The notes below the pieces were generated by a model that was not told the origin of the DNA, searched no databases, and saw nothing but the letters and a program-made list of their open reading frames with translations. Positions 9,051 through 17,500 of a DNA stretch of 46,369 bases are shown in pieces; the stretch's first letter is position 1, and each line of letters begins with the position of its first letter. The DNA is from an uncultured Flavobacteriaceae bacterium (GTDB lineage Bacteria > Bacteroidota > Bacteroidia > Flavobacteriales > Flavobacteriaceae): NCBI GenBank assembly GCA_905479835.1, contig CAJQNZ010000007.1, positions 1 to 46,369 on the forward strand, written 5' to 3'. A program made the translations under genes and the position numbers.

Positions 9051-9305
9051 TTAAGAATTTTTTCTCAATTCTCGTATCCCATAAATCAATCCAGAAGTTA
9101 AAAGCAATACTATTCCACTATCTATAGGAACTAAACCTGGAGGATTCGGAGGGTTACAAGGAGGTGTTCTACAAGGTCCTGGACCTCCACCTGGACCTCC
9201 ACAAGGAGGAGCGCTACCATCTGGACATTGAGCAAAAGCATCCATACTCGTACATAGAAATAGGACGAATATTAATACACTTAAATAAGAAAAAAACTTT
9301 TTCAT
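9051..9305 (-). CDS. Small secreted protein with PID-CTERM-like sorting signal
   Basis: An 84-residue protein in three parts. A signal peptide (1-25, ending DAFAQ) is followed by a short Pro/Gly/Cys-rich segment (26-57, with CPDG, PPCGGPGGG, PCRTPPCNPPNPP). The C-terminal unit (58-84) has the motif VPIDSG, a hydrophobic helix (IVLLLTSGLIYGI) and a basic end (RELRKNS). This tripartite tail matches what I know as PID-CTERM in Flavobacteria, a sorting signal believed to be processed by an exosortase-like enzyme (XrtF group). The mature peptide would be only about 30 residues with four cysteines. Its function is unknown, and no exosortase gene is in the window. A canonical -7 octamer lies upstream (9343-9350). 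Confidence 0.8.
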   Translation of the reverse strand: MKKFFSYLSVLIFVLFLCTSMDAFAQCPDGSAPPCGGPGGGPGPCRTPPCNPPNPPGLVPIDSGIVLLLTSGLIYGIRELRKNS

Positions 9306-9342
9306 TGTTTTAAACAGGGACTATAATATATTGCAATTTTTA

Positions 9343-9350
9343 CAAATATA
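9343..9350 (-). promoter_or_regulatory. Predicted -7 element of the PID-CTERM-like gene
   Basis: TATATTTG on the minus strand, a full TAnnTTTG match, 37 bases before the start codon. The 19-21 bp upstream region has no clear TTG. Confidence 0.5.
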
Positions 9351-9492
9351 CATAAAACTGTTAAAATGCTAACTTAAAACATCTTTGATAATAAAAAACT
9401 TAAAACTATTACACCTGTTTATATAAGTCCATAAATCATTTGTTGTTCCGATCAGAAATATTTCTAGTTCGTTTTGGGCGATAAAAACTCAT

Positions 9493-9527
9493 AAAAAAAG
9501 CCTTTCAGTTTATTGAAAAGCTTTTTT
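9493..9527 (-). terminator. Intrinsic terminator of the downstream-reading tRNA(CAT) transcript
   Basis: On the minus strand GCTTTTCA pairs with TGAAAGGC (one G-U pair) around a 6-nt loop, and seven T's follow. The G-U pair forms only in the minus-strand transcript, so it belongs to the tRNA, which ends 8 bases upstream. Confidence 0.75.
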
Positions 9528-9534
9528 ATACTAG

Positions 9535-9608
9535 TGGTCCCACATGGGCTCGAACCATGGACCCCCTGATTATGAGTCAGGTGCTCTAACCAGCTGAGCT
9601 ATGGGACC
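9535..9608 (-). tRNA. tRNA with CAT anticodon, probably tRNA-Ile2
   Basis: A 74-nt tRNA on the minus strand, beginning GGTCCCATAGCTCAGC and ending TGGGACC plus discriminator A. The anticodon stem-loop is CTGACTCATAATCAG, giving CAT. The acceptor stem has C4-G69 and C5-G68, the pairs used by E. coli TilS to recognise tRNA-Ile2; the E. coli elongator tRNA-Met lacks them. I therefore favour tRNA-Ile2 (anticodon modified to lysidine) over elongator Met, with moderate certainty. CCA is not encoded. Confidence 0.9.
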
Positions 9609-9727
9609 AAATATTGATGCAATATTACTATTTATTTATATTATGTACAATCTTTTTATTCAATATTCATTTAAAAACTTGATTAAAAAAAATAATATTA
9701 AATTAGCAAAAACATAACTTATTCACA

Positions 9728-10231
9728 ATGAAAAAATTTATAACATTAATTTTATTTGTATTTCTAACCATTTTCACAGTAAATGGTCAAGATAATAATG
9801 ATGATTTCTGGGACAATGTCCGTTATGGAGGAGGTTTCAATGTAGGATTTGGTAGTGACTTTACAACAATCGCTATTTCGCCAAGTGCAATTTATGACTT
9901 TTCTGATGTTGTAAGTTCTGGAGTCAGTCTAAGTTACCTTTATTCTAAAAATAAATTTTTCGACACGACTTCTAATGTTTATGGAGGAAGTATAATCTCT
10001 TTATTCAATGTTGCAAAAGCAGTTCAGTTATCAGCAGAATTTGAAGAATTAAATATAAATGTGAGAGATAACTTTGGAAATTCAGACTCTTATTGGAGTC
10101 CAGCATTGTATCTAGGTGCAGCCTACAATACAGGTAATTTTTCTATAGGCTTGAGATACGATGCATTATATGATGACAATAAAAGTATTTATAGCTCTGC
10201 ATTTACTCCTATTTTTAGATTTTATTTCTAA
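9728..10231 (+). CDS. Small outer-membrane beta-barrel-like protein
   Basis: A 167-residue secreted protein with a signal peptide (1-20, ending TVNGQ). Alternating, aromatic-flanked beta-strand segments follow (VRYGGGFNVGFG, SPSAIYDFSD, SGVSLSYLYSK, ALYLGAAYNTG, FSIGLRYDALY). It ends in aromatic-rich PIFRFYF, a typical outer-membrane C-terminal strand. That suggests an 8-stranded barrel. Flavobacterial relatives are, as I recall, often mislabelled alpha-ketoglutarate decarboxylase; nothing here supports an enzyme. The upstream TAAATTAG (9699-9706) is a one-mismatch -7 element. It converges on the polyprenyl synthase gene with 6 bases between. Confidence 0.75.
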   Translation: MKKFITLILFVFLTIFTVNGQDNNDDFWDNVRYGGGFNVGFGSDFTTIAISPSAIYDFSDVVSSGVSLSYLYSKNKFFDTTSNVYGGSIISLFNVAKAVQLSAEFEELNINVRDNFGNSDSYWSPALYLGAAYNTGNFSIGLRYDALYDDNKSIYSSAFTPIFRFYF

Positions 10232-10237
10232 AAAATA

Positions 10238-11239
10238 TTATACTTTTCGTTCCATTAAATTTTTTCCGAAATTTCTCAATAGATTTTTCTTTTCTTCAGA
10301 AATCTCAATTGATTCTAATATTTTAAAAGATCTATCAGTATAAGCCTGTATTAAATTTTTAATTTCACTAACGGCTCCTGTTGAAGAAAACAACTCTTTG
10401 GCAGTTTCAATTTTAACCTCAACATTCAATGAATGCTGAGAAAATAAATTCTGAAAATTTTCTCTTTCATTACCTTTCAGCGCTTCAAGTGCTTTTAAAA
10501 ACAAGTACGTTTTTTTATTTTCAATAATATCGCCTCCTATTTGCTTGCCGAAGATTTCTGGATCACCAAATGCGTCTAAATAGTCATCTTGCAATTGAAA
10601 AGCAATCCCTAAATTCAATCCAAAATCATAAATTTTTCTTGATTGATCATCAGAAACTTCTGCGATTATTGCTCCCATCTGTAATGCGGATCCTACCAGA
10701 ACAGAAGTCTTTAACTTGATCATATGCATATATTCCTCTATTGAAACATCTGTTCTTGTTTCAAAATCAATATCCAATTGTTGTCCTTCACATACTTCTA
10801 TTCCAGTTTTACTGAATAATTGAATTAGTTTTTTAAAAACTGGCGCATCGTAACTTTCTAAGTATTGATACGCTAGTATCAACATTGCATCTCCTGATAA
10901 AATTCCAGCATTTATATCCCATTTTTCATGAACTGTAACTTTCCCTCTTCTTAAAGGAGCATCATCCATGATATCATCGTGAATAAGTGTGAAGTTATGA
11001 AACACTTCAATCGCCAAGGCTACATCTAGTGCTTTTCTGTAATCAATCCCAAAAGCATCTGCACTTAATAAAGCCAGAACAGGACGTAACTTTTTTCCAC
11101 CTAAACTTAAAATATAATCTATAGGTTCATATAGATTTTTAGGTTCCTTGACTAACGTTTTACTTTTTAAATAATTTTGAAATTCTACTTTGTATACTTC
11201 TAACACTTTTCTAATTTTTTGTAAAAATAATTTGTCCAA
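10238..11239 (-). CDS. Polyprenyl diphosphate synthase (trans-prenyltransferase)
   Basis: Makes linear prenyl diphosphates from IPP and allylic primers. The 333-residue protein has the first aspartate-rich motif LIHDDIMDDAPLRRG (around residues 90-104), preceded by GGKKLRPVL. The second motif, FQLQDDYLDAFGD, is near residue 215, followed by GGDIIENKKTYL. It resembles the medium/long-chain (farnesyl or geranylgeranyl) group; exact chain length cannot be read safely. The start codon is TTG (11237-11239). The frame is closed by a stop four codons upstream, with no ATG or GTG between, and the next internal Met is inside the active-site motif. Its upstream region is shared with the divergent TetR gene. 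Confidence 0.92.
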   Translation of the reverse strand: MDKLFLQKIRKVLEVYKVEFQNYLKSKTLVKEPKNLYEPIDYILSLGGKKLRPVLALLSADAFGIDYRKALDVALAIEVFHNFTLIHDDIMDDAPLRRGKVTVHEKWDINAGILSGDAMLILAYQYLESYDAPVFKKLIQLFSKTGIEVCEGQQLDIDFETRTDVSIEEYMHMIKLKTSVLVGSALQMGAIIAEVSDDQSRKIYDFGLNLGIAFQLQDDYLDAFGDPEIFGKQIGGDIIENKKTYLFLKALEALKGNERENFQNLFSQHSLNVEVKIETAKELFSSTGAVSEIKNLIQAYTDRSFKILESIEISEEKKNLLRNFGKNLMERKV

Positions 11240-11269
11240 ATTAATAAAACGTTAAAAAAATGTAAAAAC

Positions 11270-11303
11270 TTTGGAAACTTATTGTGTGTTTAAAGTTTCC
11301 AAA
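11270..11303. promoter_or_regulatory. Predicted TetR operator: perfect 11-bp inverted repeat
   Basis: TTTGGAAACTT (11270-11280) is repeated in exact reverse complement at 11293-11303 with a 12-bp spacer. The repeat covers the space between the -33 and -7 elements of the tetR promoter and also lies upstream of the divergent prenyl synthase gene. The position is ideal for autorepression by the TetR protein encoded 31 bases downstream. Confidence 0.7.
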
Positions 11304-11312
11304 CTACATTTG
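11281..11312 (+). promoter_or_regulatory. Promoter of the tetR-RND operon
   Basis: A -33 ATTG at 11281-11284, a 20-bp spacer and a -7 TACATTTG at 11305-11312 fully match the Bacteroidota primary sigma-factor consensus. Transcription should start near 11316, about 18 bases before the tetR ATG. Confidence 0.75.
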
Positions 11313-11333
11313 CATCGTATATAATCTTAATTA

Positions 11334-11969
11334 ATGAAAGAAAAGATATTAGCAAAAGCAACTGAAATGTTCTTAAACTATGGTTTTAAGAGTGTTACCA
11401 TGGATGATCTTGCTGAGCAATTGGGTATTTCAAAAAAAACGATTTATGCTAATTTTGAGAATAAAACCAAACTAGTTGAACAGAGTACTTCATTCTTATT
11501 TGAATTTATTTCTAATGGAATCAACTTAATATGTGATCTTGAGAAAAATCCAATTGATGAACTTTTTGCAATAAAAAGTTTTGTGATGGAGCATTTGAAA
11601 AATGAAAAAACGTCTCCTCAATACCAACTTCAAAAATACTACCCTCAATTGTTTAATGAGTTAAAGAGGCGCCAATTTAACGTTATGAAAGAGTGCGTAC
11701 ATGAAAATTTACAGAGAGGAGTAAAAATAGGTGTATATAGAAAAGGAATGGATTTAGATTTTATTACGCGTATCTATTTTAATGGGATGATTGGAATAAA
11801 GGACGATGAGACTTTTCCCCGTAAAATTTTTAATGCAAATTATTTATTAGAAAATTATCTAGAATATCATATAAGAGCAATTGCTACTGAAAAAGGATTA
11901 CAAAATATGGAAAAATTTTTATCAAAAAATGAACCGAGCAAGTTAAAATCATTACACCAAAAGAAATGA
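11334..11969 (+). CDS. TetR/AcrR family transcriptional regulator
   Basis: A 211-residue regulator whose N-terminal domain is a clear TetR helix-turn-helix (KATEMFLNYGFKSVTMDDLA, EQLGISKKTIYANFENKTKL, residues about 6-50). The C-terminal ligand-binding half is divergent, as usual. It is the first gene of an apparent four-gene operon with a TolC-type channel, a membrane fusion protein and an RND pump (gaps of 48, 7 and 9 bases). The likely role is local repression relieved by a pump substrate. A perfect inverted repeat overlaps its own promoter. Confidence 0.93.
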   Translation: MKEKILAKATEMFLNYGFKSVTMDDLAEQLGISKKTIYANFENKTKLVEQSTSFLFEFISNGINLICDLEKNPIDELFAIKSFVMEHLKNEKTSPQYQLQKYYPQLFNELKRRQFNVMKECVHENLQRGVKIGVYRKGMDLDFITRIYFNGMIGIKDDETFPRKIFNANYLLENYLEYHIRAIATEKGLQNMEKFLSKNEPSKLKSLHQKK

Positions 11970-12017
11970 TTCTTTGCGAACACATGTAACAGACAAAAAA
12001 CAATAGATTTAAAATAC

Positions 12018-13334
12018 ATGAAAAATAAATTATTACTACTCGCATTTTTCTTTACGCTTATCGTAAGCGGACAAGAAAATAATACTTTCAGTTTAAATGA
12101 AGCAATTGAGTATGCTATTGCAAATAGTTTTCAAAATAGAACTGCAAGTAATGATATTAAAGCTGCTGAAAAACGGAAATGGGAAACTACAACTATTGGC
12201 TTGCCACAAATTGATGCTAAAGTTGATTATATAAACAACCTAAAACAACAATTTCCTGGTGTTGATTTTAATCAAGATGGTATCGTTGATTTTGGAGCAA
12301 AACAATCTATTACTGGAACTGCAACATTACGTCAATTATTATTTGACGGATCATATTTGGTAGGTTTACAGGCTTCAAAAACATATTTAAAAATATCTGA
12401 ACAAGCAAAAGAAAAAACAGAATTGGGCACAAGGGAAAGTGTTATAAATGCTTACGGAAATATATTGGTTGCAGAAAAAACAATTGAAATATTACTCAGA
12501 AATAAAAAAGTAAATGATCGCTTACTTAAAGGAGCAAGAATAGGATATGAAAATGGTCTGGCTGAGCAAGAAGATGTTGAGCAGTTTGAAATTACAGAAG
12601 GAGTAATAAAAAGTAGTATTAAAAACGCGAATCGAATGAAAGAGATCGCTTATCAATTGTTAAACCTTATTTTAGGAAATGAAATTAATACTGAAATAAC
12701 ACTAACTGATACTTTGGATGATCTCGTAATTTCTAATACTGATTTAAATTTATTGGCACAAGATTTTAAATTGGACAATCATATCGATTTTAAAATAGCT
12801 GAAAACAGTAGAGAAAGTAATCGATTATTAATGCAACTTGAAAGAAGTAAAGCATTACCTACCTTAAGTGCATTTGCTAATTACACCTATTTGGCAAATT
12901 CTGATTCGTTTACTTTCTTTAATTCTTCACAAAATTGGATTCCAACATCGGTTTTTGGAGTGAGTTTAAATGTGCCTCTTTTCAGTAGTTTAGGTAGAAG
13001 TGCAAGAACTGCTCAGTCTAAAATTGCTTTAGAAAATTCTGATATTCAACTAGAAGAAACGAAGCAACGTTTAAATTTAGAAGCAGAACAAGCTCGAAGT
13101 AATTATCAATTAAGTATTGAAAATTATGAAACTGCGAAAAAGAATCTTGGTCTAGCAGAACGCATAGAAAACAAACAACAAATTAAATTTAAAGAAGGTG
13201 TAACTACAAGTTACGAACTTTTGCAAGCTCAACAACAATTATACAGCCAACAAAACAATTATGTTCAGTCAATGCTAAATATTATTAATAATAAAGCAAC
13301 TTTAGAAAACGCATTAAACATTCCTATAAAATAA
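12018..13334 (+). CDS. TolC-family outer-membrane efflux channel
   Basis: Outer-membrane channel component of a tripartite efflux pump. It has 438 residues and a signal peptide (1-20, ending IVSGQ), then two copies of the outer-membrane efflux protein (OEP) repeat. The first half has FSLNEAIEYAIANSFQNR and the long coiled-coil helices; the second half has ERSKALPTLSAFANYTYLAN and then EGVTTSYELLQAQQQLYSQQNNY, the typical last-helix motif. It has no lipobox. Seven bases separate it from the fusion-protein gene. The repeated Gln/Glu-rich helical stretches are as expected for the periplasmic tunnel. Confidence 0.93.
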   Translation: MKNKLLLLAFFFTLIVSGQENNTFSLNEAIEYAIANSFQNRTASNDIKAAEKRKWETTTIGLPQIDAKVDYINNLKQQFPGVDFNQDGIVDFGAKQSITGTATLRQLLFDGSYLVGLQASKTYLKISEQAKEKTELGTRESVINAYGNILVAEKTIEILLRNKKVNDRLLKGARIGYENGLAEQEDVEQFEITEGVIKSSIKNANRMKEIAYQLLNLILGNEINTEITLTDTLDDLVISNTDLNLLAQDFKLDNHIDFKIAENSRESNRLLMQLERSKALPTLSAFANYTYLANSDSFTFFNSSQNWIPTSVFGVSLNVPLFSSLGRSARTAQSKIALENSDIQLEETKQRLNLEAEQARSNYQLSIENYETAKKNLGLAERIENKQQIKFKEGVTTSYELLQAQQQLYSQQNNYVQSMLNIINNKATLENALNIPIK

Positions 13335-13341
13335 ATTAAAT

Positions 13342-14511
13342 ATGAAAAATTATATATCACTAATCGTCATAACAATTTTATTATTCACTTCTTGTGGCGA
13401 CACTAAAGAACAGACTGTTGAAGAAGTAATTGCAACAGAAAATTTAGAAATTATAAGACAAAAAAGAGCAACAATTGTTACTCAACAACAGGAAATAAAT
13501 GGAAAAATACAATTACTTGATGACAAAATTTCACAATTAGATGTTTCTAAAAAAATACCATTAATAACTACGTTCACTGTTAAAAACGAAGTTTTTAATC
13601 ACTTTTTAGAATTACAAGGGAATGTTCAGACAAAGAAAAATCTTGTCATATATCCTGAAATGGGTGGTGTATTAAATAGAGTATATGTAAAAGAAGGACA
13701 GCTTGTTTCTAAAGGACAATTATTAGCTTCAATTGATGACGGAGGATTAGGACAACAAGTTGCTCAATTACAAATTCAGACTGATTTAGCCAAAACTATA
13801 TTTGAACGACAAGAAAGACTATGGAATGAAAAAATAGGAAGTGAAATTCAATACTTACAGGCAAAATCAAGTTATGAAGCACAACAAAAAGCTGTAAATC
13901 AACTAAAGAGTCAATTGGGAAAAAGTTCTGTGCGTGCGCCTTTCTCAGGAGTGATTGATGATGTCATTACTGAACAAGGAAGTGTAGTTTCTCCTGGAAT
14001 GACACAATTAATGCGTATTGTAAACTTGAGTGATATGTATATTGAAACAGATGTTCCTGAAAGTTATATTTCTAGTGTTGTAAAAAATAAAAATGTATAC
14101 GTTGAATTTCCAGTTTTAGGAAAAAAAACGAATGCTAAAATTCGTCAAACAGGTAATTTCATTAACCCAGCAAATCGTACCTTTAAGATAGAGGTTGCTA
14201 TTCCAAATAAGGATAGAACTATAAAGCCTAATCTTACTGCAAAATTAAAAATTAACGATTATACGAATGAAAATGCGATTTTAATTCCACAAGATATTAT
14301 CTCTGAAAATGCAAATGGAGAGCAATACATCTATGTTATAAAAGACAAAAATGGAAAATACGCAACTGCAGATCAAGCAATTATTGAAACAGGTAAAACT
14401 CAAGGAGATGTAATTGAAGTATTGAAAGGTCTTGAGGCTAATACTGAAATTATTCAAGAAGGTGCTAGAAGTGTAAGAAATCAGCAAGAAGTTGAAATTT
14501 CAAAAAAATAA
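13342..14511 (+). CDS. RND efflux periplasmic adaptor (HlyD/MFP family lipoprotein)
   Basis: The adaptor linking the RND pump to the outer-membrane channel. It has 389 residues. A lipoprotein signal (LLFTSCGD, Cys18) tethers it to a membrane. A short coiled coil (about 35-75) precedes the lipoyl/barrel-sandwich halves (VYPEMGGVLNRVYVKEGQLVSKGQLLA-type sequence near residues 105-135, and SSVRAPFSGVIDDV near 193). A helical hairpin lies between them, and the beta-barrel domain with PNLTAKLKI and the membrane-proximal domain follow. The extra N-terminal coiled coil before the usual adaptor core is seen in some Bacteroidota members. It sits in the tetR-tolC-mfp-rnd operon. Confidence 0.93.
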   Translation: MKNYISLIVITILLFTSCGDTKEQTVEEVIATENLEIIRQKRATIVTQQQEINGKIQLLDDKISQLDVSKKIPLITTFTVKNEVFNHFLELQGNVQTKKNLVIYPEMGGVLNRVYVKEGQLVSKGQLLASIDDGGLGQQVAQLQIQTDLAKTIFERQERLWNEKIGSEIQYLQAKSSYEAQQKAVNQLKSQLGKSSVRAPFSGVIDDVITEQGSVVSPGMTQLMRIVNLSDMYIETDVPESYISSVVKNKNVYVEFPVLGKKTNAKIRQTGNFINPANRTFKIEVAIPNKDRTIKPNLTAKLKINDYTNENAILIPQDIISENANGEQYIYVIKDKNGKYATADQAIIETGKTQGDVIEVLKGLEANTEIIQEGARSVRNQQEVEISKK

Positions 14512-14520
14512 ATTATCAAA

Positions 14521-17500
14521 ATGACAAATCAACAAAAAAAATTAGATAAAGAATTTGGGTTATCATCTTGGGCAATTGCTAATAAAACTTCTATTTATGT
14601 AGTCATTGCATTGATTTTATTTTTAGGTGGTTCTGCTTACTATAGCATGCCAAGAGAAAATTTTCCTGAAATTAAAGAAACTAAAATTTATATAAGTTCA
14701 GTGTTTCCAGGAAATACTGCTGAAGACATTGAAAAATTAATTACCGATCCTCTTGAGGATAAGTTAAAAACTGTAAGTAATGTTGTAGAAATAACTTCTA
14801 CATCCCAAGAGGACTACTCAATCGTTATAGTTGAATTTGATGAAAATATTACAGTAGATCAAGCAAAACAAAAAGTGAAAGATGAGATAGATTCTGAAAC
14901 TTCTGGAGAAGATTGGCCAACGTTTAATAATGCCAAAGTAGAACCAAATGTATTCGAATTAAGCATGTCGGAAGAAATTCCAATTTTAAACATCAATATT
15001 TCCGGAGATTACCCTGTTAATAAATTAAAAGAATTTGGAGAGTATTTACAAGATGAAATTGAAGATTTATCTGAAATTAAACAAGTAGACATACGTGGTG
15101 CTCAAGATAAAGAAGTTGAAGTTGCAGTAGATATCTATAAAATGATGGCTGCTGAAGTTAGCTTTAATGATATTATTGGAGCTATTGGAAATGAAAACAT
15201 GACTATGTCTGCTGGAAATTTAATAGCAAGTGGACAACGACGAACTATTAGAATTGTTGGAGAGATTGAGAACCCTTCTGTATTACATAGTATTGTAGTA
15301 AAATCAGAAAAAAATAGTCCTATTTATTTAAAAGATCTTGCGACCGTTTCGTTTAAAGACAAAGACAAAACTACCTATGCAAGAGAATGGGGAGAACAAG
15401 TAGTAATGCTTGATGTGAAGAAGCGATCTGGTGAAAATATGGTAGCAGCATCACTAAAGATTGAGGAAATTGTAAAAAATGCAAAATCGACTATTTTTCC
15501 ACCAAACTTAAAAGTAACGATTGCTAATGACCAATCTTCTAAAACAATAGGTCAAGTAGATGATTTAGTAAATAATATTTTGTTTGGTATTATTCTGGTT
15601 GTAACTGTTCTAATGTTCTTCCTCGGATTTAAAAACGCACTCTTTGTAGGGTTCGCAATTCCAATGTCAATGTTTATGTCATTGATGATTTTAAGCATGT
15701 TAGGATATACTATGAACACAATGATTCTTTTCGGATTGATTATGGGTCTTGGAATGCTTGTAGACAATGGTATTGTAGTAGTAGAAAATGTTTACAGATT
15801 GATGGATGAAGAAGGATTGACACGTGTAGAAGCTGCAAAAAAAGGAATTAGTGAGATTGCCTTTCCTATTATTATTTCAACAGCGACTACAGTTGCTGCT
15901 TTTATTCCTTTAGGTCTTTGGCCTGGAGTTATGGGACAATTCATGATTTATTTTCCAATTACACTTTCAGTGGTTTTAGGTTCTTCATTATTTGTTGCAA
16001 TCTTCTTTAACTCAGTATTGGTGTCACAATTTATGACTACTGAAGATAAAGATATGCCATTAAAAAGAATTATTATTATATCTTCTATTGTTGCTCTAAT
16101 TGGTCTCATTATATTTATTGTAGGTAGCACCTATAGAGGTATAGGAAGTGTAATGATTTTTACAGCAGTAATGCTTTGGGTTTATCGTTTTGTCCTTAGA
16201 AAAATGGCAAATTATTTTCAAACCAGAATATTAACGCGTCTAGAAAATTGGTATGAAAGACAATTAAAAAGAGCTCTAACAGGTACTCGTCCATATATTT
16301 TAACTGCTAGTACATTTTTATTATTAATCGCTGCATTTATGGCTTTTGGATGGTCATTAAGTACTCAACGTACAAAAGTTGAATTTTTTCCAGATAACAA
16401 GCCAAATCAGATTATTGTATATATCGAATATCCAGAAGGTACAGATATTGACAAAACAAATAAAATAACAAAGGAGATTGAAGAAAAAGTATATTCAGTT
16501 ATCAATGAAAGTACGTATATGGATGGGGACCATAATTTTATGGTTGAAAGTGCCGTATCTCAAGTAGGTGAAGGTGCTGGAAATCCAAATACTGATGGTG
16601 GCTCTGCAGCAGAAATGCCACATAAAGGGAAAATCACTGCATCGATGCGAGAATATAAGTATAGACGTGGAGAAGATAGTGAATTACTAAGACAGAAAGT
16701 TCAAAAAGCATTGGTTGGCATTTATCCAGGAGTTTTAATATCAGTAGAAAAAGATTTAAATGGACCTCCACAAGGTGCTCCAATTAATATAGAAATTGAA
16801 GGAGAAGATTATTCGGAATTGATAACTACAGCAGAAAAAATGCGTGAATTTATCAACTCCAAAAACATTGGTGGAATTGATGAATTAAAAATAGATGTAA
16901 ATAAAGACAAACCTTCTATGCAAGTTGTTGTAGATAGAGAAAAAGCAGGAGAATTGGGTGTTTCTACTGGTCAAGTTGGTCAACAATTACGTAATGCAAT
17001 TTTTGGAGCAAAGGCTGGTGTCTATAAAGAAGATGGTGAGGATTATGATATTTATGTGCGTTTTAACAAAGAGAACAGATACAATACAAGTGCGATTTTT
17101 AATCAAAAAATGACTTTTAGAGATATGGCTTCAGGAACTGTTAAAAACATTCCTGTTTCTGCTGTAGCAACACACACCAATAATTCTGGATACAGTGCCA
17201 TAAAGCATAAAAAAGTAAAAAGAGTTGTGACGGTTTACTCTGCTTTATCTCCAGGTTTTATTGATGCAGGAGCAATTATTGCACAAATTCAAAATGAAAT
17301 GGAGAGTTTTACATCCTTACCAAAAGATGTTAAAATTGATTATACAGGGCAAATTGAAGAACAGAAAAAACAACAGGCTTTTTTAAATGGAGCTTTCTTA
17401 ACAGGACTTGCATTGATATTTTTAATCTTAATTCTACAATTTAATTCTATTTCAAAACCGACTATCATTATGATAGCAATCTTTTTAAGTTTAATAGGTG

